Below, piece by piece: positions 55,946-64,000 of a stretch of DNA of 64,000 nt. The notes beneath the pieces are model-generated. The model made no database searches. It saw nothing but the letters and a program-made list of their open reading frames with translations, and was not told where the DNA came from. The stretch is from Magnetospirillum sp. Its GTDB lineage: Bacteria; Pseudomonadota; Alphaproteobacteria; CACIAM-22H2. The stretch is taken from assembly GCA_027532905.1 (NCBI GenBank), contig JAPZUA010000002.1, positions 930,001-994,000 of the forward strand, read 5' to 3'. The first letter of the stretch is position 1. Each line of letters starts with the position of its first letter. A program made the translations under genes and the position numbers.

Positions 55946-56737
55946 TTGAAAATCGGGATCGTCGGACTCGGCGCGATCGGTGCGGCCGTCGCAAAGCAAC
56001 TGCCAACACCGCTCGAACTCGTCGCCGTCTCGGGCCGCGAGTCGCACGCAACGTCGGCCAAATGCGCAGCTTTGGGCCTCGGCGCGCTCGCAACCGACCT
56101 TGCAACGCTCATCGCCGCCAGCGACGTGGTCGTCGATTGTGCCGTCGCCGCAAGCTTCCGCAGTATCGCCGAGCCCAGCGTTGCGGCAGGGCGCGTCTTC
56201 GTCACGGTCAATGCGGCGGCTTTGCTCGACCATCTCGATCTGGTCGCGCTTGCCCAAGCCAAGGGCGGACGCATCGTCGTCGCCACGGGTGCACTGCTGG
56301 CCCTCGATGCCGTAGCCGCCGCTGCCCTTGGCCGCATCGAAAGCGTGACGATGCGCAATCGCAAACCGCCGCTTGGGCTCAAGGGTGCGCCCTACATCGT
56401 CGCCAACGGCATCGATCTCGCCGCGATCGCGACGGCAACCTGCGTGTTCCGAGGTACGGCGCGCGAAGCGGCCAAAGGCTTTCCGGCCAACGTCAATGTC
56501 GCCGCCGCGTTGAGCCTGGCGGGTGCCGGCCCCGACCGCACGATGGTCGAAATCTGGGCCGATCCGACCCTCACCCGCAATGTGCACGAGTTCGACCTCG
56601 TGTCGGACAGCGTATCCTTCTCGGTGCGCACCGAGGGCCTGCCGAGCCCCGACAATCCGAAAACCAGCGCCATCGTGCCGCTGTCTGTGATCGCAACCCT
56701 GCAGCGGCTCGCGAGCCCGCTCAGGATCGGAACGTAG
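55946..56737 (+). CDS. nadX: aspartate dehydrogenase
   Basis: NadX oxidises L-aspartate to iminoaspartate with NAD(P)+, which can feed NAD synthesis without NadB. The 263-residue protein has the Rossmann start KIGIVGLGAIGAAVAKQL, SDVVVDCAVAASF, VATGALLALDAV, and the C-terminal PANVNVAAALSLAGAGPDRT and WADPTLTRNVHEFDLVS. These are the DUF108 features of this family. The start is TTG, six bases after CGGAGG. Its stop overlaps the end of the convergent OsmC gene by 17 bases. nadA and nadC are not in the window. Confidence 0.9.
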   Translation: MKIGIVGLGAIGAAVAKQLPTPLELVAVSGRESHATSAKCAALGLGALATDLATLIAASDVVVDCAVAASFRSIAEPSVAAGRVFVTVNAAALLDHLDLVALAQAKGGRIVVATGALLALDAVAAAALGRIESVTMRNRKPPLGLKGAPYIVANGIDLAAIATATCVFRGTAREAAKGFPANVNVAAALSLAGAGPDRTMVEIWADPTLTRNVHEFDLVSDSVSFSVRTEGLPSPDNPKTSAIVPLSVIATLQRLASPLRIGT

Positions 56738-57110
56738 TCGTGATTTTCGTGCCGGCAGCCAGGAACTTGTGCACGGGGCAATGTTCGGCGATGGCCAACA
56801 GGCGCTGGCGCTGTTCGGCATCGAGCGTGCCCACCAGTTCGATCTCGCGCCGGATCGTATTGTCGGCCGCCATGGCCACATAGGTCGCAATCCGCTCGAT
56901 CGGCCAGCCTTTGCGGTCAGCATAGAGGCGCACGGTCATGTTCGTGCACGCGCCGAGCCCCGTGAGCACGAGACCGAAGGGCGGCAAGCCCGCCCCTCCC
57001 CCGCCCTCGGCTGCCGGCATGTCGGCCACAAGACTATGGCCGCCGCCAACGGCTTGGCTGACGTATTTTGGCCCCGTTTCGGTGACAACAATATCCGGTG
57101 TGTGCGCCAT
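56721..57110 (-). CDS. OsmC family protein
   Basis: The 129-residue protein has the OsmC/Ohr fold signature with two reactive cysteines, one in GLGACTNMTVRLYADRKGW and one in EHCPVHKFLAAG. These proteins reduce organic hydroperoxides or act in oxidative and osmotic stress. The Gly/Pro-rich segment AEGGGGAGLPPFGLVLTG is typical of the OsmC branch. The start at ATG 57110 removes a long unsupported upstream extension. Confidence 0.9.
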   Translation of the reverse strand: MAHTPDIVVTETGPKYVSQAVGGGHSLVADMPAAEGGGGAGLPPFGLVLTGLGACTNMTVRLYADRKGWPIERIATYVAMAADNTIRREIELVGTLDAEQRQRLLAIAEHCPVHKFLAAGTKITTTFRS

Positions 57111-57197
57111 GGTGCTTGTGCTCCTTTGTGGCCGTGCTGTACCTGCCGCAAGGCCAAGATGCTTGAAACCTTCGCTTTCCCCAAGAGACAATGGCGT

Positions 57198-57803
57198 ATG
57201 GACAATTCGGATGTCGAGATTCTGGCGCGCACCCAAAGCTATCGCGGCTTTCTGCGCGTCGATGAATACAAGCTGCGCCACCGCCTGTTCGCCGGCGGCT
57301 GGAGCCCCGTGCTCTCGCGCGAGGTGATGGAGCGCGGCAACGCAGTTGCGGCCGTCCTCTACGATCCGACGCGCGACCAGGTGGTACTGATCGAACAATT
57401 CCGCATCGGCGCCTACACGGCCGGTCAAGCGCCCTGGATGGTCGAGGGGGTGGCGGGCATGCTCGCCAAGGACGCCGATCCGATCGCCGTGCTGCGCCAC
57501 GAGATCGCGGAAGAAACCGGGCTCAAAGCGACAGCGATCGAGCGTATCGGCAGGGCGATGGCGTCGCCGGGCGGAACCAGCGAATACGTTGAGATGTATG
57601 CGGCCAAGGTCGATGCAAGCAGAGCCGCCGGCTTCCACGGGCTAGCGCACGAGGGCGAAGACATCCGCGTCTTCGCCGAAGATTTTGCGCCGGCCTTTGC
57701 TTCGTTCTTCGATGGAACGCGACTTGGCAGCGGCTTTACGATCATGTGTCTGCAATGGCTCGCCCTCAATCGCGAGCAGTTGCGCACCAAATGGAGAGAC
57801 TAG
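57198..57803 (+). CDS. nudF: ADP-ribose pyrophosphatase, Nudix family
   Basis: The 201-residue protein matches the NudF type in plan (RGFLRVDEYKLRHRLFAGGW, NAVAAVLYDPTRDQVVLIEQFRIGAY). The Nudix box runs GMLAKDADPIAVLRHEIAEETGL at about residues 87-109. Glu102, Glu105 and Glu106 are kept, but the first Glu of the GX5E element is Ala93 and the Arg of REUXEE is His101. It therefore departs from the consensus at two positions and activity may be altered. ATG 57198 is likely; ATG 57159 would add 13 residues. cysK begins one base after its stop. Confidence 0.85.
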   Translation: MDNSDVEILARTQSYRGFLRVDEYKLRHRLFAGGWSPVLSREVMERGNAVAAVLYDPTRDQVVLIEQFRIGAYTAGQAPWMVEGVAGMLAKDADPIAVLRHEIAEETGLKATAIERIGRAMASPGGTSEYVEMYAAKVDASRAAGFHGLAHEGEDIRVFAEDFAPAFASFFDGTRLGSGFTIMCLQWLALNREQLRTKWRD

Positions 57804-57804
57804 A

Positions 57805-58857
57805 ATGAACGATATCCGCGACGGCTTTGTCGGCACCATCGGCAACACGCCGCTTATCCGCCTGCGCAAGGCGAGCGAAGCGACGGGCTGCGAGATTCTC
57901 GGGAAGGCCGAGTTCCTCAATCCTGGCGGCTCGGTCAAAGACCGGGCGGCACTGCAGATGATCGTGGATGCCGAAGAGAAGGGCCTGCTGCGCCCGGGCG
58001 GCATCATTGTCGAGGGCACAGCCGGCAACACCGGCATTGGCCTTGCCCTCGTCGGCAACGCGCGCGGCTATCGCAGCGTCATCGTTATGCCCGACACGCA
58101 AAGCCAGGAGAAAAAGGATTTCCTGCGCCTCGTGGGTGCTGAATTGCGGCTCGTCCCGGCCGCCCCTTACGCCAATCCCAACAACTACATCAAAGTCTCC
58201 GGCCGGCTCGCCGAAGAGATCGGCAAGACGCACCCGGCCGGTGCCTTGTGGGCCAACCAGTTCGACAATGTCGCCAACCGCGAAGCCCATATCCGAACGA
58301 CCGGCCCTGAGATCTTCAAGCAGACCGACGGCAAGGTCGATGCATTCGTCTGCGCGGTCGGCTCGGGCGGCACGCTTGCGGGCACGGCAACCGCGCTGCG
58401 TCGCCTCAAACCCGGCGTGAAAATCGGCATCGCCGATCCGTTCGGCGCCGCCCTCTACAGCTACTTCACCACGGGCGTGCTCAAATCCGAAGGCAGCTCG
58501 ATCACCGAAGGGATCGGTCAGGGTCGCATCACGAAGAATCTCGAAGGGCTCACGGTCGACCACGCGTTCCGCATTTCCGACGAAGACGCGGTGCGCATCG
58601 TTTTCGACCTGCTGCGCGAAGAAGGTCTGTTCCTGGGTGCCTCGTCGGGCGTCAACGTGGCCGGTGCCATCGCGATGGCCAAGACGCTCGGCCCCGGCCA
58701 CACGATCGTAACGATCCTGTGCGACGGCGGGGCGCGCTACGCCTCCAAACTGTTCGATCCAACCTTCCTGCGCAGCAAGAACCTGCCTGTACCCGACTGG
58801 CTCGGCAGTCCGAACGCGATCCCAATTCCAACCCCTTTGCAGACGGTGCAGCCATGA
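57805..58857 (+). CDS. cysK: cysteine synthase A
   Basis: This PLP enzyme makes cysteine from O-acetylserine and sulfide. The 350-residue protein has GFVGTIGNTPLIRLRK, the PLP-binding Lys45 in NPGGSVKDRAA, EGTAGNTGIGLALVG (the Asn loop), GSGGTLAGTATALRR and ILCDGGARYASKLFDP. It is about 40 residues longer than the E. coli enzyme, mainly at the C-terminus. It overlaps sseA by four bases and follows nudF, so the three form an operon. Confidence 0.94.
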   Translation: MNDIRDGFVGTIGNTPLIRLRKASEATGCEILGKAEFLNPGGSVKDRAALQMIVDAEEKGLLRPGGIIVEGTAGNTGIGLALVGNARGYRSVIVMPDTQSQEKKDFLRLVGAELRLVPAAPYANPNNYIKVSGRLAEEIGKTHPAGALWANQFDNVANREAHIRTTGPEIFKQTDGKVDAFVCAVGSGGTLAGTATALRRLKPGVKIGIADPFGAALYSYFTTGVLKSEGSSITEGIGQGRITKNLEGLTVDHAFRISDEDAVRIVFDLLREEGLFLGASSGVNVAGAIAMAKTLGPGHTIVTILCDGGARYASKLFDPTFLRSKNLPVPDWLGSPNAIPIPTPLQTVQP

Positions 58858-59702
58858 GCTTCCCGGCCCTCGTTTCAAGCGACTGGCTTGCTGCCCATCT
58901 CGACGACGCCAGCGTGCGCGTGCTCGACGGCTCGTACCACCTGCCGACCGCAAAGCGCGATGCCGCCGCCGAGTTTCTGGCGGCCCATATCCCGGGTGCC
59001 GCGTTCTTTGACATCGAAGCGATCAGCGACCAATCGAGCGCCCTGCCGCACATGCTGCCGACGACCGAGGCGTTTGCGGCGGCCGCGGGTGCCCTCGGCA
59101 TCGATGCGGACACGCATGTTGTGGTCTACGACGCGTACGGCCTCATGAGTGCGGCACGTGTGTGGTGGATGCTGCGCGTATTCGGCCACGACCGCGTCTC
59201 GGTGCTCGATGGCGGCTTCCCGAAATGGCGCAACGACGGCCATCCGGTCGAAGCGGGTGCTGCGCGCAACGCGTCGCGCCGCTTTTCCGCGACATTCCGG
59301 CCGGAGTTAGTGCGCGCCAAAGGCGATCTTGTCGCCAATCTCGAGGCGCCGGCATTCCAGGTGGTCGATGCGCGTTCGAATGCCAGGTTCCTCGCCCAAG
59401 CGCCGGAGCCGCGCGCAGGTTTGCGCGGCGGCCATATTCCGGGCTCGGCGAGCCTGCCCTACACGGCTTTGCTCGATCCGGCGACGCAAGCTCTGCTGCC
59501 GCCAGAGGCCATTGCCAAAATTTTTGCCGAGGCCGGTCTCGATATGGGCCAACCGATCGTCGCCTCGTGCGGATCGGGTGTTACCGCCTGCGTGCTGGCC
59601 CTCGGGCTCTACACGCTCGGCCACGCGAACACGCCCGTCTATGACGGCTCGTGGTCCGAATGGGGCTTGCCCGACGGCCCGCCGGTGGCGACGAACGCTT
59701 GA
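58854..59702 (+). CDS. sseA: 3-mercaptopyruvate sulfurtransferase
   Basis: The 282-residue protein has two rhodanese domains. The second carries the catalytic loop CGSGVTA with Cys239, the CG(S/T)GV form typical of 3-mercaptopyruvate and not thiosulfate sulfurtransferases. VYDAYGLMSAARVWWMLRVFGH and VLDGGFPKWRNDGHPVE are family features. ATG 58854 overlaps the cysK stop, which links cysteine synthesis to cysteine-derived persulfide chemistry. Its end overlaps an opposing reading frame by 64 bases. Confidence 0.93.
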   Translation: MSFPALVSSDWLAAHLDDASVRVLDGSYHLPTAKRDAAAEFLAAHIPGAAFFDIEAISDQSSALPHMLPTTEAFAAAAGALGIDADTHVVVYDAYGLMSAARVWWMLRVFGHDRVSVLDGGFPKWRNDGHPVEAGAARNASRRFSATFRPELVRAKGDLVANLEAPAFQVVDARSNARFLAQAPEPRAGLRGGHIPGSASLPYTALLDPATQALLPPEAIAKIFAEAGLDMGQPIVASCGSGVTACVLALGLYTLGHANTPVYDGSWSEWGLPDGPPVATNA

Positions 59703-60097
59703 GCGCGCCATAATTCCGGGACCGGAAAGCGGTTTAGAAACGCACGCGCGCGCGGCAATGCATTGTGCATGAACTGCCCAGGTTCGCGCAGCCACAGTCC
59801 GTCATAGGTTCTGGATTTCGCTTCGGAGACCAGAACTTCGCGGGGAAGCTCGACGAGCTGCGCATGCCAGCCTGGCCGCAAGCGCTGAGCGCGACGCCGA
59901 CTATGGGTCATACCGCGGTCGAGCAACGCATAGCCGTGGAAGTTGAACGCCCAATCGCCGCGAGCAACGAAGACATGGTTGCCGATCCCGGCCTCGGGCC
60001 GCAGCCACAGCGCTTTGGCGCCAAAAAAATGCCGCTCCAGAAAAGCGCAGGCCAGAACATGACAAGCGCCGGACGCAAAAAAAACGCGATCCGGCAA
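59639..60097 (-). CDS. hypothetical protein whose frame begins inside the aap terminator
   Basis: A 152-codon frame with a conserved-looking centre (RGDWAFNFHGYALLDRGMTH, AKSRTYDGLWLREPGQFMHNALPRARAFL) and codon use like real genes. I do not recognise a named family. The only possible start ahead of the main part is TTG 60097, which lies in the right arm of the aapP terminator on the transcribed strand, next to a T8 run. A TGA stop lies just upstream. So the gene is either truncated at its 5' end or translated from a rare read-through message. The last 64 bases overlap the convergent sseA. Confidence 0.5.
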   Translation of the reverse strand: MPDRVFFASGACHVLACAFLERHFFGAKALWLRPEAGIGNHVFVARGDWAFNFHGYALLDRGMTHSRRRAQRLRPGWHAQLVELPREVLVSEAKSRTYDGLWLREPGQFMHNALPRARAFLNRFPVPELWRAQAFVATGGPSGKPHSDHEPS

Positions 60098-60121
60098 GGC
60101 TCAACGCATTGCCGGATCGCG
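60077..60121 (-). terminator. intrinsic terminator of the aapJQMP operon
   Basis: Read on the minus strand, a 13-base inverted repeat (60085-60097 and 60109-60121, CGCGATCCGGCAA with its complement) has an 11-base loop and is followed by T8 (60077-60084 on the plus strand are A). It lies 40 bases after the aapP stop. This is the strongest terminator in the window. Confidence 0.93.
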
Positions 60122-60160
60122 CTTCGAACAGCCAGCCCTACGCGGCTGATACAAGGCTTC

Positions 60161-60925
60161 CTAATGGTTCAGGATCTGCGACAAGAACAGCTTGGTGCGT
60201 TCGTTCTGCGGGTTGCCGAAGAAGGCCTCGGGCTCGTTGGCTTCGACGATTTCGCCCTTGTCCATGAACACGACGCGGTCGGCGACGGCCTTGGCGAAGC
60301 CCATTTCGTGCGTGACGCAAATCATCGTCATGCCTTCGCGAGCGAGTTCGACCATCGTGTCGAGCACTTCCTTGACCATTTCGGGGTCGAGGGCCGAGGT
60401 CGGTTCGTCGAACAGCATGATCTTGGGCTTCATGCACAGCGAGCGCGCGATCGCAACACGCTGCTGCTGGCCGCCCGATAGCTGACCCGGATATTTGTTG
60501 GCCTGCTCAGGGATGCGCACGCGCTTCAGGAAGTGCATCGCCGTTTCTTCCGCTTCCTTCTTGGGCACTTTGCGCACCCAGATCGGCGCCAGCGTCAGGT
60601 TCTCAAGCACGGTCAGATGCGGGAACAGGTTGAAATGCTGAAACACCATGCCGACCTCGCGGCGGATTGCCTCAATGTTTTTGAGGTCGTTGGTGAGCTC
60701 GATGCCATCGACCATCAGCGTGCCCTTCTGGTGCTCTTCCAGACGATTGATGCAGCGGATCATCGTCGACTTGCCCGAACCCGAGGGGCCGCAGACGACG
60801 ATCTTCTGGCCGCGCTCGCAGATGAAATCGATGTTCTTCAGCACATGGAACTCGCCGTACCATTTGTTGAGAGCCTTGAGTTCGATCATCGGCCCTTGTT
60901 TGGCGGCGGCTGGGGAAGCGGTCAT
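60161..60925 (-). CDS. aapP: general L-amino acid ABC transporter ATP-binding protein
   Basis: The 254-residue ATPase drives uptake through AapQ and AapM. Walker A is GPSGSGKST. The Q-loop is [17 protein letters not shown], the signature is [15 protein letters not shown], Walker B is [14 protein letters not shown], and the H-loop is [15 protein letters not shown]. These are features of the polar amino-acid (PAAT) group. ATG 60925 is preferred; ATG 60889 (MIELKALNK) is a shorter choice. It follows aapM by 46 bases and ends before the terminator. Confidence 0.95.
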   Translation of the reverse strand: MTASPAAAKQGPMIELKALNKWYGEFHVLKNIDFICERGQKIVVCGPSGSGKSTMIRCINRLEEHQKGTLMVDGIELTNDLKNIEAIRREVGMVFQHFNLFPHLTVLENLTLAPIWVRKVPKKEAEETAMHFLKRVRIPEQANKYPGQLSGGQQQRVAIARSLCMKPKIMLFDEPTSALDPEMVKEVLDTMVELAREGMTMICVTHEMGFAKAVADRVVFMDKGEIVEANEPEAFFGNPQNERTKLFLSQILNH

Positions 60926-60971
60926 GAGGGGGTTACTCCGTCGCTGAATGGCAGTGGGAATGGCGGTGGGA

Positions 60972-62072
60972 TTAGCGGTGCTTGCTGCGATTGAGTTCGA
61001 CTTCGATGCGTTGACTGTATTTCGACATCGCAAAGCAGAACACGAAATAGATGAGCGAGACGCCGAAATAAGCCTCGGGCCCGAAGCCGCGCCATTGCGG
61101 ATCGGCAACCGCGACTTTGGCGGCATTTAGAATGTCGAGTAGGCCGATGATCAGCACGAGCGAGGTGTCCTTGAAGAGGCCGATGAAAGTGTTGACCATC
61201 GGCGGGATCACCAGGCGCAGGGCTTGCGGCAGAACGATCATCAGCGTGGCCTGCCAATAGGACAGGCCGAGCGCGTCGGCCGCCTCGTACTGGCCCTTGG
61301 GCAGCGCCTGCAGGCCGCCGCGCACGACTTCGGCAAGATAGGCGCCTGCGAACATGATGATCGCGATCTGCGCCCGCAGCAGCTTGTCGATCGACACACC
61401 CTCGGGCAGAAACAGCGGGAACATGACAGAGGCCATAAACAGCAGGCTGATCAGCGGCACGCCGCGGATCAGTTCGATGTAGACGACGCACATCGACTTG
61501 ATCACAGGCATGTGCGAGCGCCGTCCAAGCGCGAGCAGAATGGCGAGCGGAAAGGCCAAGGCCAGCCCGAAGGTCGACAGGATCAGCGTCAGAACGAGGC
61601 CGCCCCAGCGCTCCTGCGGCACGTAGCTCAAGCCCAGTACCCCGCCCCACATCAGCACGGCGATGGTTCCAAGGCCTGCGATCCACGCGATCGGCAGCCG
61701 CATGTTCCAATTCGCGCGCATGGCGCTGAAGAAATAAAGACCGATGAAGATCGCCGACGACAAAGCCGGGCGCCATTGCTCGTCGAATGGATATGTCGCG
61801 AACAGGATGAAGCGCCATTTCTCCGGGAACAGCGCCCAGCAGGCACCAACGCCCTTGGCCGCCCGGCACTCGGCGGACGTGCCGATCCAGACCGCATTGA
61901 AGATGCCCCACGAGCCGAAGAAGAACACCGCCTTGGCGACGACGTAGAAAACGACCAGCGTGAGGGCTGTGTTGGCCCAGCTCGAAAACAGGTTGGCGCG
62001 CACCCAGGCCATGAGCTTCGACTCGCCCATGCCGCCCGCAGCGCCTATCGCAGCTGCATTTGCGTTGGCCAT
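60972..62072 (-). CDS. aapM: general L-amino acid ABC transporter permease AapM
   Basis: The 366-residue inner-membrane permease has an N-terminal extension with several hydrophobic segments and a central loop ([25 protein letters not shown]) typical of AapM. The C-terminal PAAT permease domain has the EAA-like loop [40 protein letters not shown]. It starts three bases after the aapQ stop. Together with AapQ it forms the membrane channel for a broad range of amino acids. Confidence 0.95.
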   Translation of the reverse strand: MANANAAAIGAAGGMGESKLMAWVRANLFSSWANTALTLVVFYVVAKAVFFFGSWGIFNAVWIGTSAECRAAKGVGACWALFPEKWRFILFATYPFDEQWRPALSSAIFIGLYFFSAMRANWNMRLPIAWIAGLGTIAVLMWGGVLGLSYVPQERWGGLVLTLILSTFGLALAFPLAILLALGRRSHMPVIKSMCVVYIELIRGVPLISLLFMASVMFPLFLPEGVSIDKLLRAQIAIIMFAGAYLAEVVRGGLQALPKGQYEAADALGLSYWQATLMIVLPQALRLVIPPMVNTFIGLFKDTSLVLIIGLLDILNAAKVAVADPQWRGFGPEAYFGVSLIYFVFCFAMSKYSQRIEVELNRSKHR

Positions 62073-62075
62073 AAC

Positions 62076-63275
62076 CTAGCGCTCCTTGAACGCAATGCGT
62101 TTGTTGTACCAGTTCATCAGCACGGAGATCGACAGGCTGACGGTCAGGTACGCCGCCATGATCATCGCAATGCCCTCGATCGCCTGCCCGGTCTGGTTCA
62201 GCGTCGTGTTGACGATGGACACGAGATCGGGATAGCCGATCGCCACCGCAAGCGACGAGTTCTTCGTGAGATTGAGGAACTGGCTCGTCATCGGCGGAAT
62301 GATCACGCGCAGCGCCTGCGGGAGAATGACGAGCTGCAGCATCGGCCCGCGGCGTAGGCCCAGCGCCGAGGCCGCTTCGGTCTGGCCGTTCGGCACCGCG
62401 AGAATGCCTGCACGCACGATCTCGGCGATGAAACCGGCCGTGTACGTGACGAGGCCCACCAGCAAGGCCGCAAACTCGGGCGTCATGGTAAGGCCGCCCT
62501 GGAAATTGAAGCCGCGCAGCACCGGCCAATCCATCGCAGCAGGTGCGCCGCCGATCAGCCACACGACGAAGGGAGCCCCCACAAGCAAGCCGATCGTGGT
62601 CAGCAGCACCGGGAACTGTTCGCCGGTTGCCGCTTGGCGCACGCGCGCCCAGCGCGCCACGAAATACGAAGCGACGATCGCGGCGAGGACGGCGACGCCC
62701 ATCCACGCATGGACCCAATGTTCGGCCGGGATTGGGATCTTGACGCCGCGGTTCGACAAGAACACGCCCGGCAACGCCTCGATCGCTTGGCGCGGACCGG
62801 GCAGGCTGTCCTGGAACATCGCCCACCAGAAAAACAGCTGCACCAAAAGCGGGAGATTGCGGATGAATTCGACATAGGTCGAGCACACGCCGGCCACGAG
62901 CACGTTCTTCGACAGACGCCCGATGCCGATCAGCGTACCCAGAATCGTCGCCAGCACGATGCCGATCACGGCAACGCGCAGCGTATTGAGAATGCCCACA
63001 AGCACGGCGCGACCGTAGGTGTCCTGCGGACCGTACTCGATCATCGTCTCGCCGATCGCGAAACCCGCCTCGCGCGACAGAAACGCCCAACCGGTCGTGA
63101 AACCGCGCGTGGCAAGATTGGTCAGCGTGTTGGAGATCAGCCACCAGCCACAAAAGCCGACGATGCCGACAACGACGACCTGCCAGAAAATTGCCCGGAA
63201 CGTTGGATCGCTGAGCGAGAAACGCATTGCGTTTTCGCCGTTGCGTCCACCGGAGCCTGCCGATTGACCGGCCAT
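62076..63275 (-). CDS. aapQ: general L-amino acid ABC transporter permease AapQ
   Basis: This 399-residue permease has about eight membrane segments. The EAA-type loop ASALGLRRGPMLQLVILPQALRVIIPPMTSQFLNLTKNSSLA is the site of contact with the ATPase. The N-terminal half has the periplasmic loop region of the Aap/Bzt permeases (LISNTLTNLATRGFTTGWAFL). aapM follows after three bases. A hairpin and about 180 bases separate it from aapJ. Confidence 0.95.
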   Translation of the reverse strand: MAGQSAGSGGRNGENAMRFSLSDPTFRAIFWQVVVVGIVGFCGWWLISNTLTNLATRGFTTGWAFLSREAGFAIGETMIEYGPQDTYGRAVLVGILNTLRVAVIGIVLATILGTLIGIGRLSKNVLVAGVCSTYVEFIRNLPLLVQLFFWWAMFQDSLPGPRQAIEALPGVFLSNRGVKIPIPAEHWVHAWMGVAVLAAIVASYFVARWARVRQAATGEQFPVLLTTIGLLVGAPFVVWLIGGAPAAMDWPVLRGFNFQGGLTMTPEFAALLVGLVTYTAGFIAEIVRAGILAVPNGQTEAASALGLRRGPMLQLVILPQALRVIIPPMTSQFLNLTKNSSLAVAIGYPDLVSIVNTTLNQTGQAIEGIAMIMAAYLTVSLSISVLMNWYNKRIAFKER

Positions 63276-63409
63276 CGCTCCACCCCTCTGTTCGCCGCAG
63301 ACCGAAAAGACGGTTGCGACAGGTTACTGACTTTGCGGCTCTAGCGACCGCATTTTCTGTATTCAAGAACCGGGCCAAACTTCGGACAGGCCACGGGTTT
63401 CGGCGCTGC

Positions 63410-63440
63410 GGCGCCCGGGAACTTCGCGTTCCCGAGCGCC
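63410..63440 (-). promoter_or_regulatory. intercistronic hairpin between aapJ and aapQ
   Basis: A 13-base inverted repeat (63410-63422 and 63428-63440) with a five-base loop lies 17 bases after the aapJ stop. On the minus-strand transcript the single non-Watson-Crick pair is a G-U wobble, so the RNA stem is complete. No T-run follows, so it is not a standard terminator. Such stems protect the 3' end of the binding-protein message or weaken transcription into the permease genes, giving more AapJ than AapQMP. Confidence 0.7.
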
Positions 63441-63457
63441 GACAGCCGGTCCCAAAC

Positions 63458-64000
63458 TTAGCGGATCGGCGGGCTGTACATCAGGCCGCCCTTGGTCCAC
63501 AGGTTGTTCACGCCGCGCTCGATGCCGAGCGGGGTGATGTTGCGCGTGAAGCTCTCGCCGTAATTGCCTACCTGCTTGATGATGTTGTAGGCCCAGCGAT
63601 TGTCGAGGCCGAGCATTGCACCCATGCCGCCCGTGACGCCCAGCACGCGCTGGATGTTCGGGTTGGTCGACGTCATCAGCGAGTCGACATTGGCCGAGGT
63701 GATGCCCGACTCTTCGGCTTCAAGCATCGCGTAGTGGACCCAGCGCACGATATCGCCCCAACGCGCGTCGCCGTGGCGAACCGACGGTCCGAGCGGCTCC
63801 TTCGAGATCACTTCCGGCAGGATCACGTGGTCGCCCGGCACGGGCGTGCGCGAGGCGCGCACCGAAGCGAGGCCCGAGATATCGGTCGTGTAGGCGTCGC
63901 AACGGCCCGCGAGATACGCGGAAACGTTCTCTTCTTCGCGCTCGATGACGACGGGCGTGAAGCGGATGTTGTTGGCGCGGAAATAGTCGGCGAGGTTGAG
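63458..64000 (-). CDS. aapJ: general L-amino acid ABC transporter substrate-binding protein AapJ (5' end outside window)
   Basis: The last 180 codons of the periplasmic binding protein are present; the start and signal peptide lie beyond the window. The frame is open to base 64000 and reads LNLADYFRANNIRFTPVVIE, AYLAGRCDAYTTDISGL, and ends NNLWTKGGLMYSPPIR. WGDIVRWVHYAMLEAEE and AYNIIKQVGNYGESF are typical of the AapJ/BztA group. It is the first known gene of aapJQMP and ends before the intercistronic hairpin. Confidence 0.93.
   Translation of the reverse strand, partial: LNLADYFRANNIRFTPVVIEREEENVSAYLAGRCDAYTTDISGLASVRASRTPVPGDHVILPEVISKEPLGPSVRHGDARWGDIVRWVHYAMLEAEESGITSANVDSLMTSTNPNIQRVLGVTGGMGAMLGLDNRWAYNIIKQVGNYGESFTRNITPLGIERGVNNLWTKGGLMYSPPIR

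Noticed and set aside
1-64000. tRNA, rRNA, CRISPR, IS element, integrase or toxin-antitoxin genes
   Set aside because: I looked through all gaps and short frames and saw no cloverleaf, array, transposase or typical toxin-antitoxin pair. A covariance-model scan would be the proper test for small RNAs.

Overview
The window is 64 kb of GC-rich DNA packed with overlapping genes. It looks like the chromosome of an alphaproteobacterium, probably Rhodospirillales-like. The evidence is gene content: the PleD/DivK cell-cycle pair, EipB, the Aap general amino-acid transporter, GatCAB, the ImuA-ImuB-DnaE2 mutasome and the order topA-rnr-DUF983-rpmG-pleD-divK. I see no rRNA or tRNA gene, no insertion sequence, phage, integron or CRISPR array. 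Nearly everything is housekeeping or ordinary accessory metabolism.

Layout: (1) 0.2-10.3 kb: a small unknown gene, a two-domain dCTP deaminase, a GST, a DUF4394 protein, gatC-gatA-gatB (minus strand), ruvX, an AEC transporter, a CPA1 Na+/H+ antiporter and a TauE/SafE permease. (2) 10.7-16 kb: an FAD amine oxidoreductase, then a CaiB-type CoA-transferase coupled by overlaps to a small membrane protein, DUF2946, YcnI and a CopC-CopD fusion (a copper module). (3) 16.3-27.8 kb: pyrB, a dihydroorotase-like partner without metal ligands, plsY, dprA, topA, rnr, DUF983, an S41 protease and rpmG. (4) 27.9-33.4 kb (mostly minus): divK-pleD and aspS-eipB, with a plus-strand ROK kinase between them. (5) 33.4-37.3 kb: rnd, egtB-egtD (ergothioneine) and a DUF427 gene broken by an in-frame TAG. 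(6) 37.3-43.9 kb (minus): a tight operon ppk1-ppx-hydrolase-like lipoprotein-TPR/methyltransferase. Facing away from it are sixA, a small lipoprotein and glpD. (7) 46.4-52.3 kb: imuA-imuB-dnaE2 behind a promoter carrying a LexA-like box. (8) 52.3-55.8 kb: a DHCW cupin, two OmpA-family proteins and a secreted unknown. (9) 55.9-59.7 kb: nadX, OsmC, and nudF-cysK-sseA. (10) 59.6-64 kb (minus): aapJ (cut by the window end), aapQ, aapM, aapP and a clear intrinsic terminator, with an odd conserved-looking reading frame starting inside it.

I did not find a self-evidently new defence or mobile system. The best leads are the polyphosphate operon carrying a lipoprotein whose hydrolase nucleophile is Gly, the amber-interrupted DUF427 gene next to egtBD, the ATCase partner that has lost at least four metal-binding residues, the SOS promoter ahead of an N-terminally extended ImuA, and the reading frame that begins inside the aap terminator.
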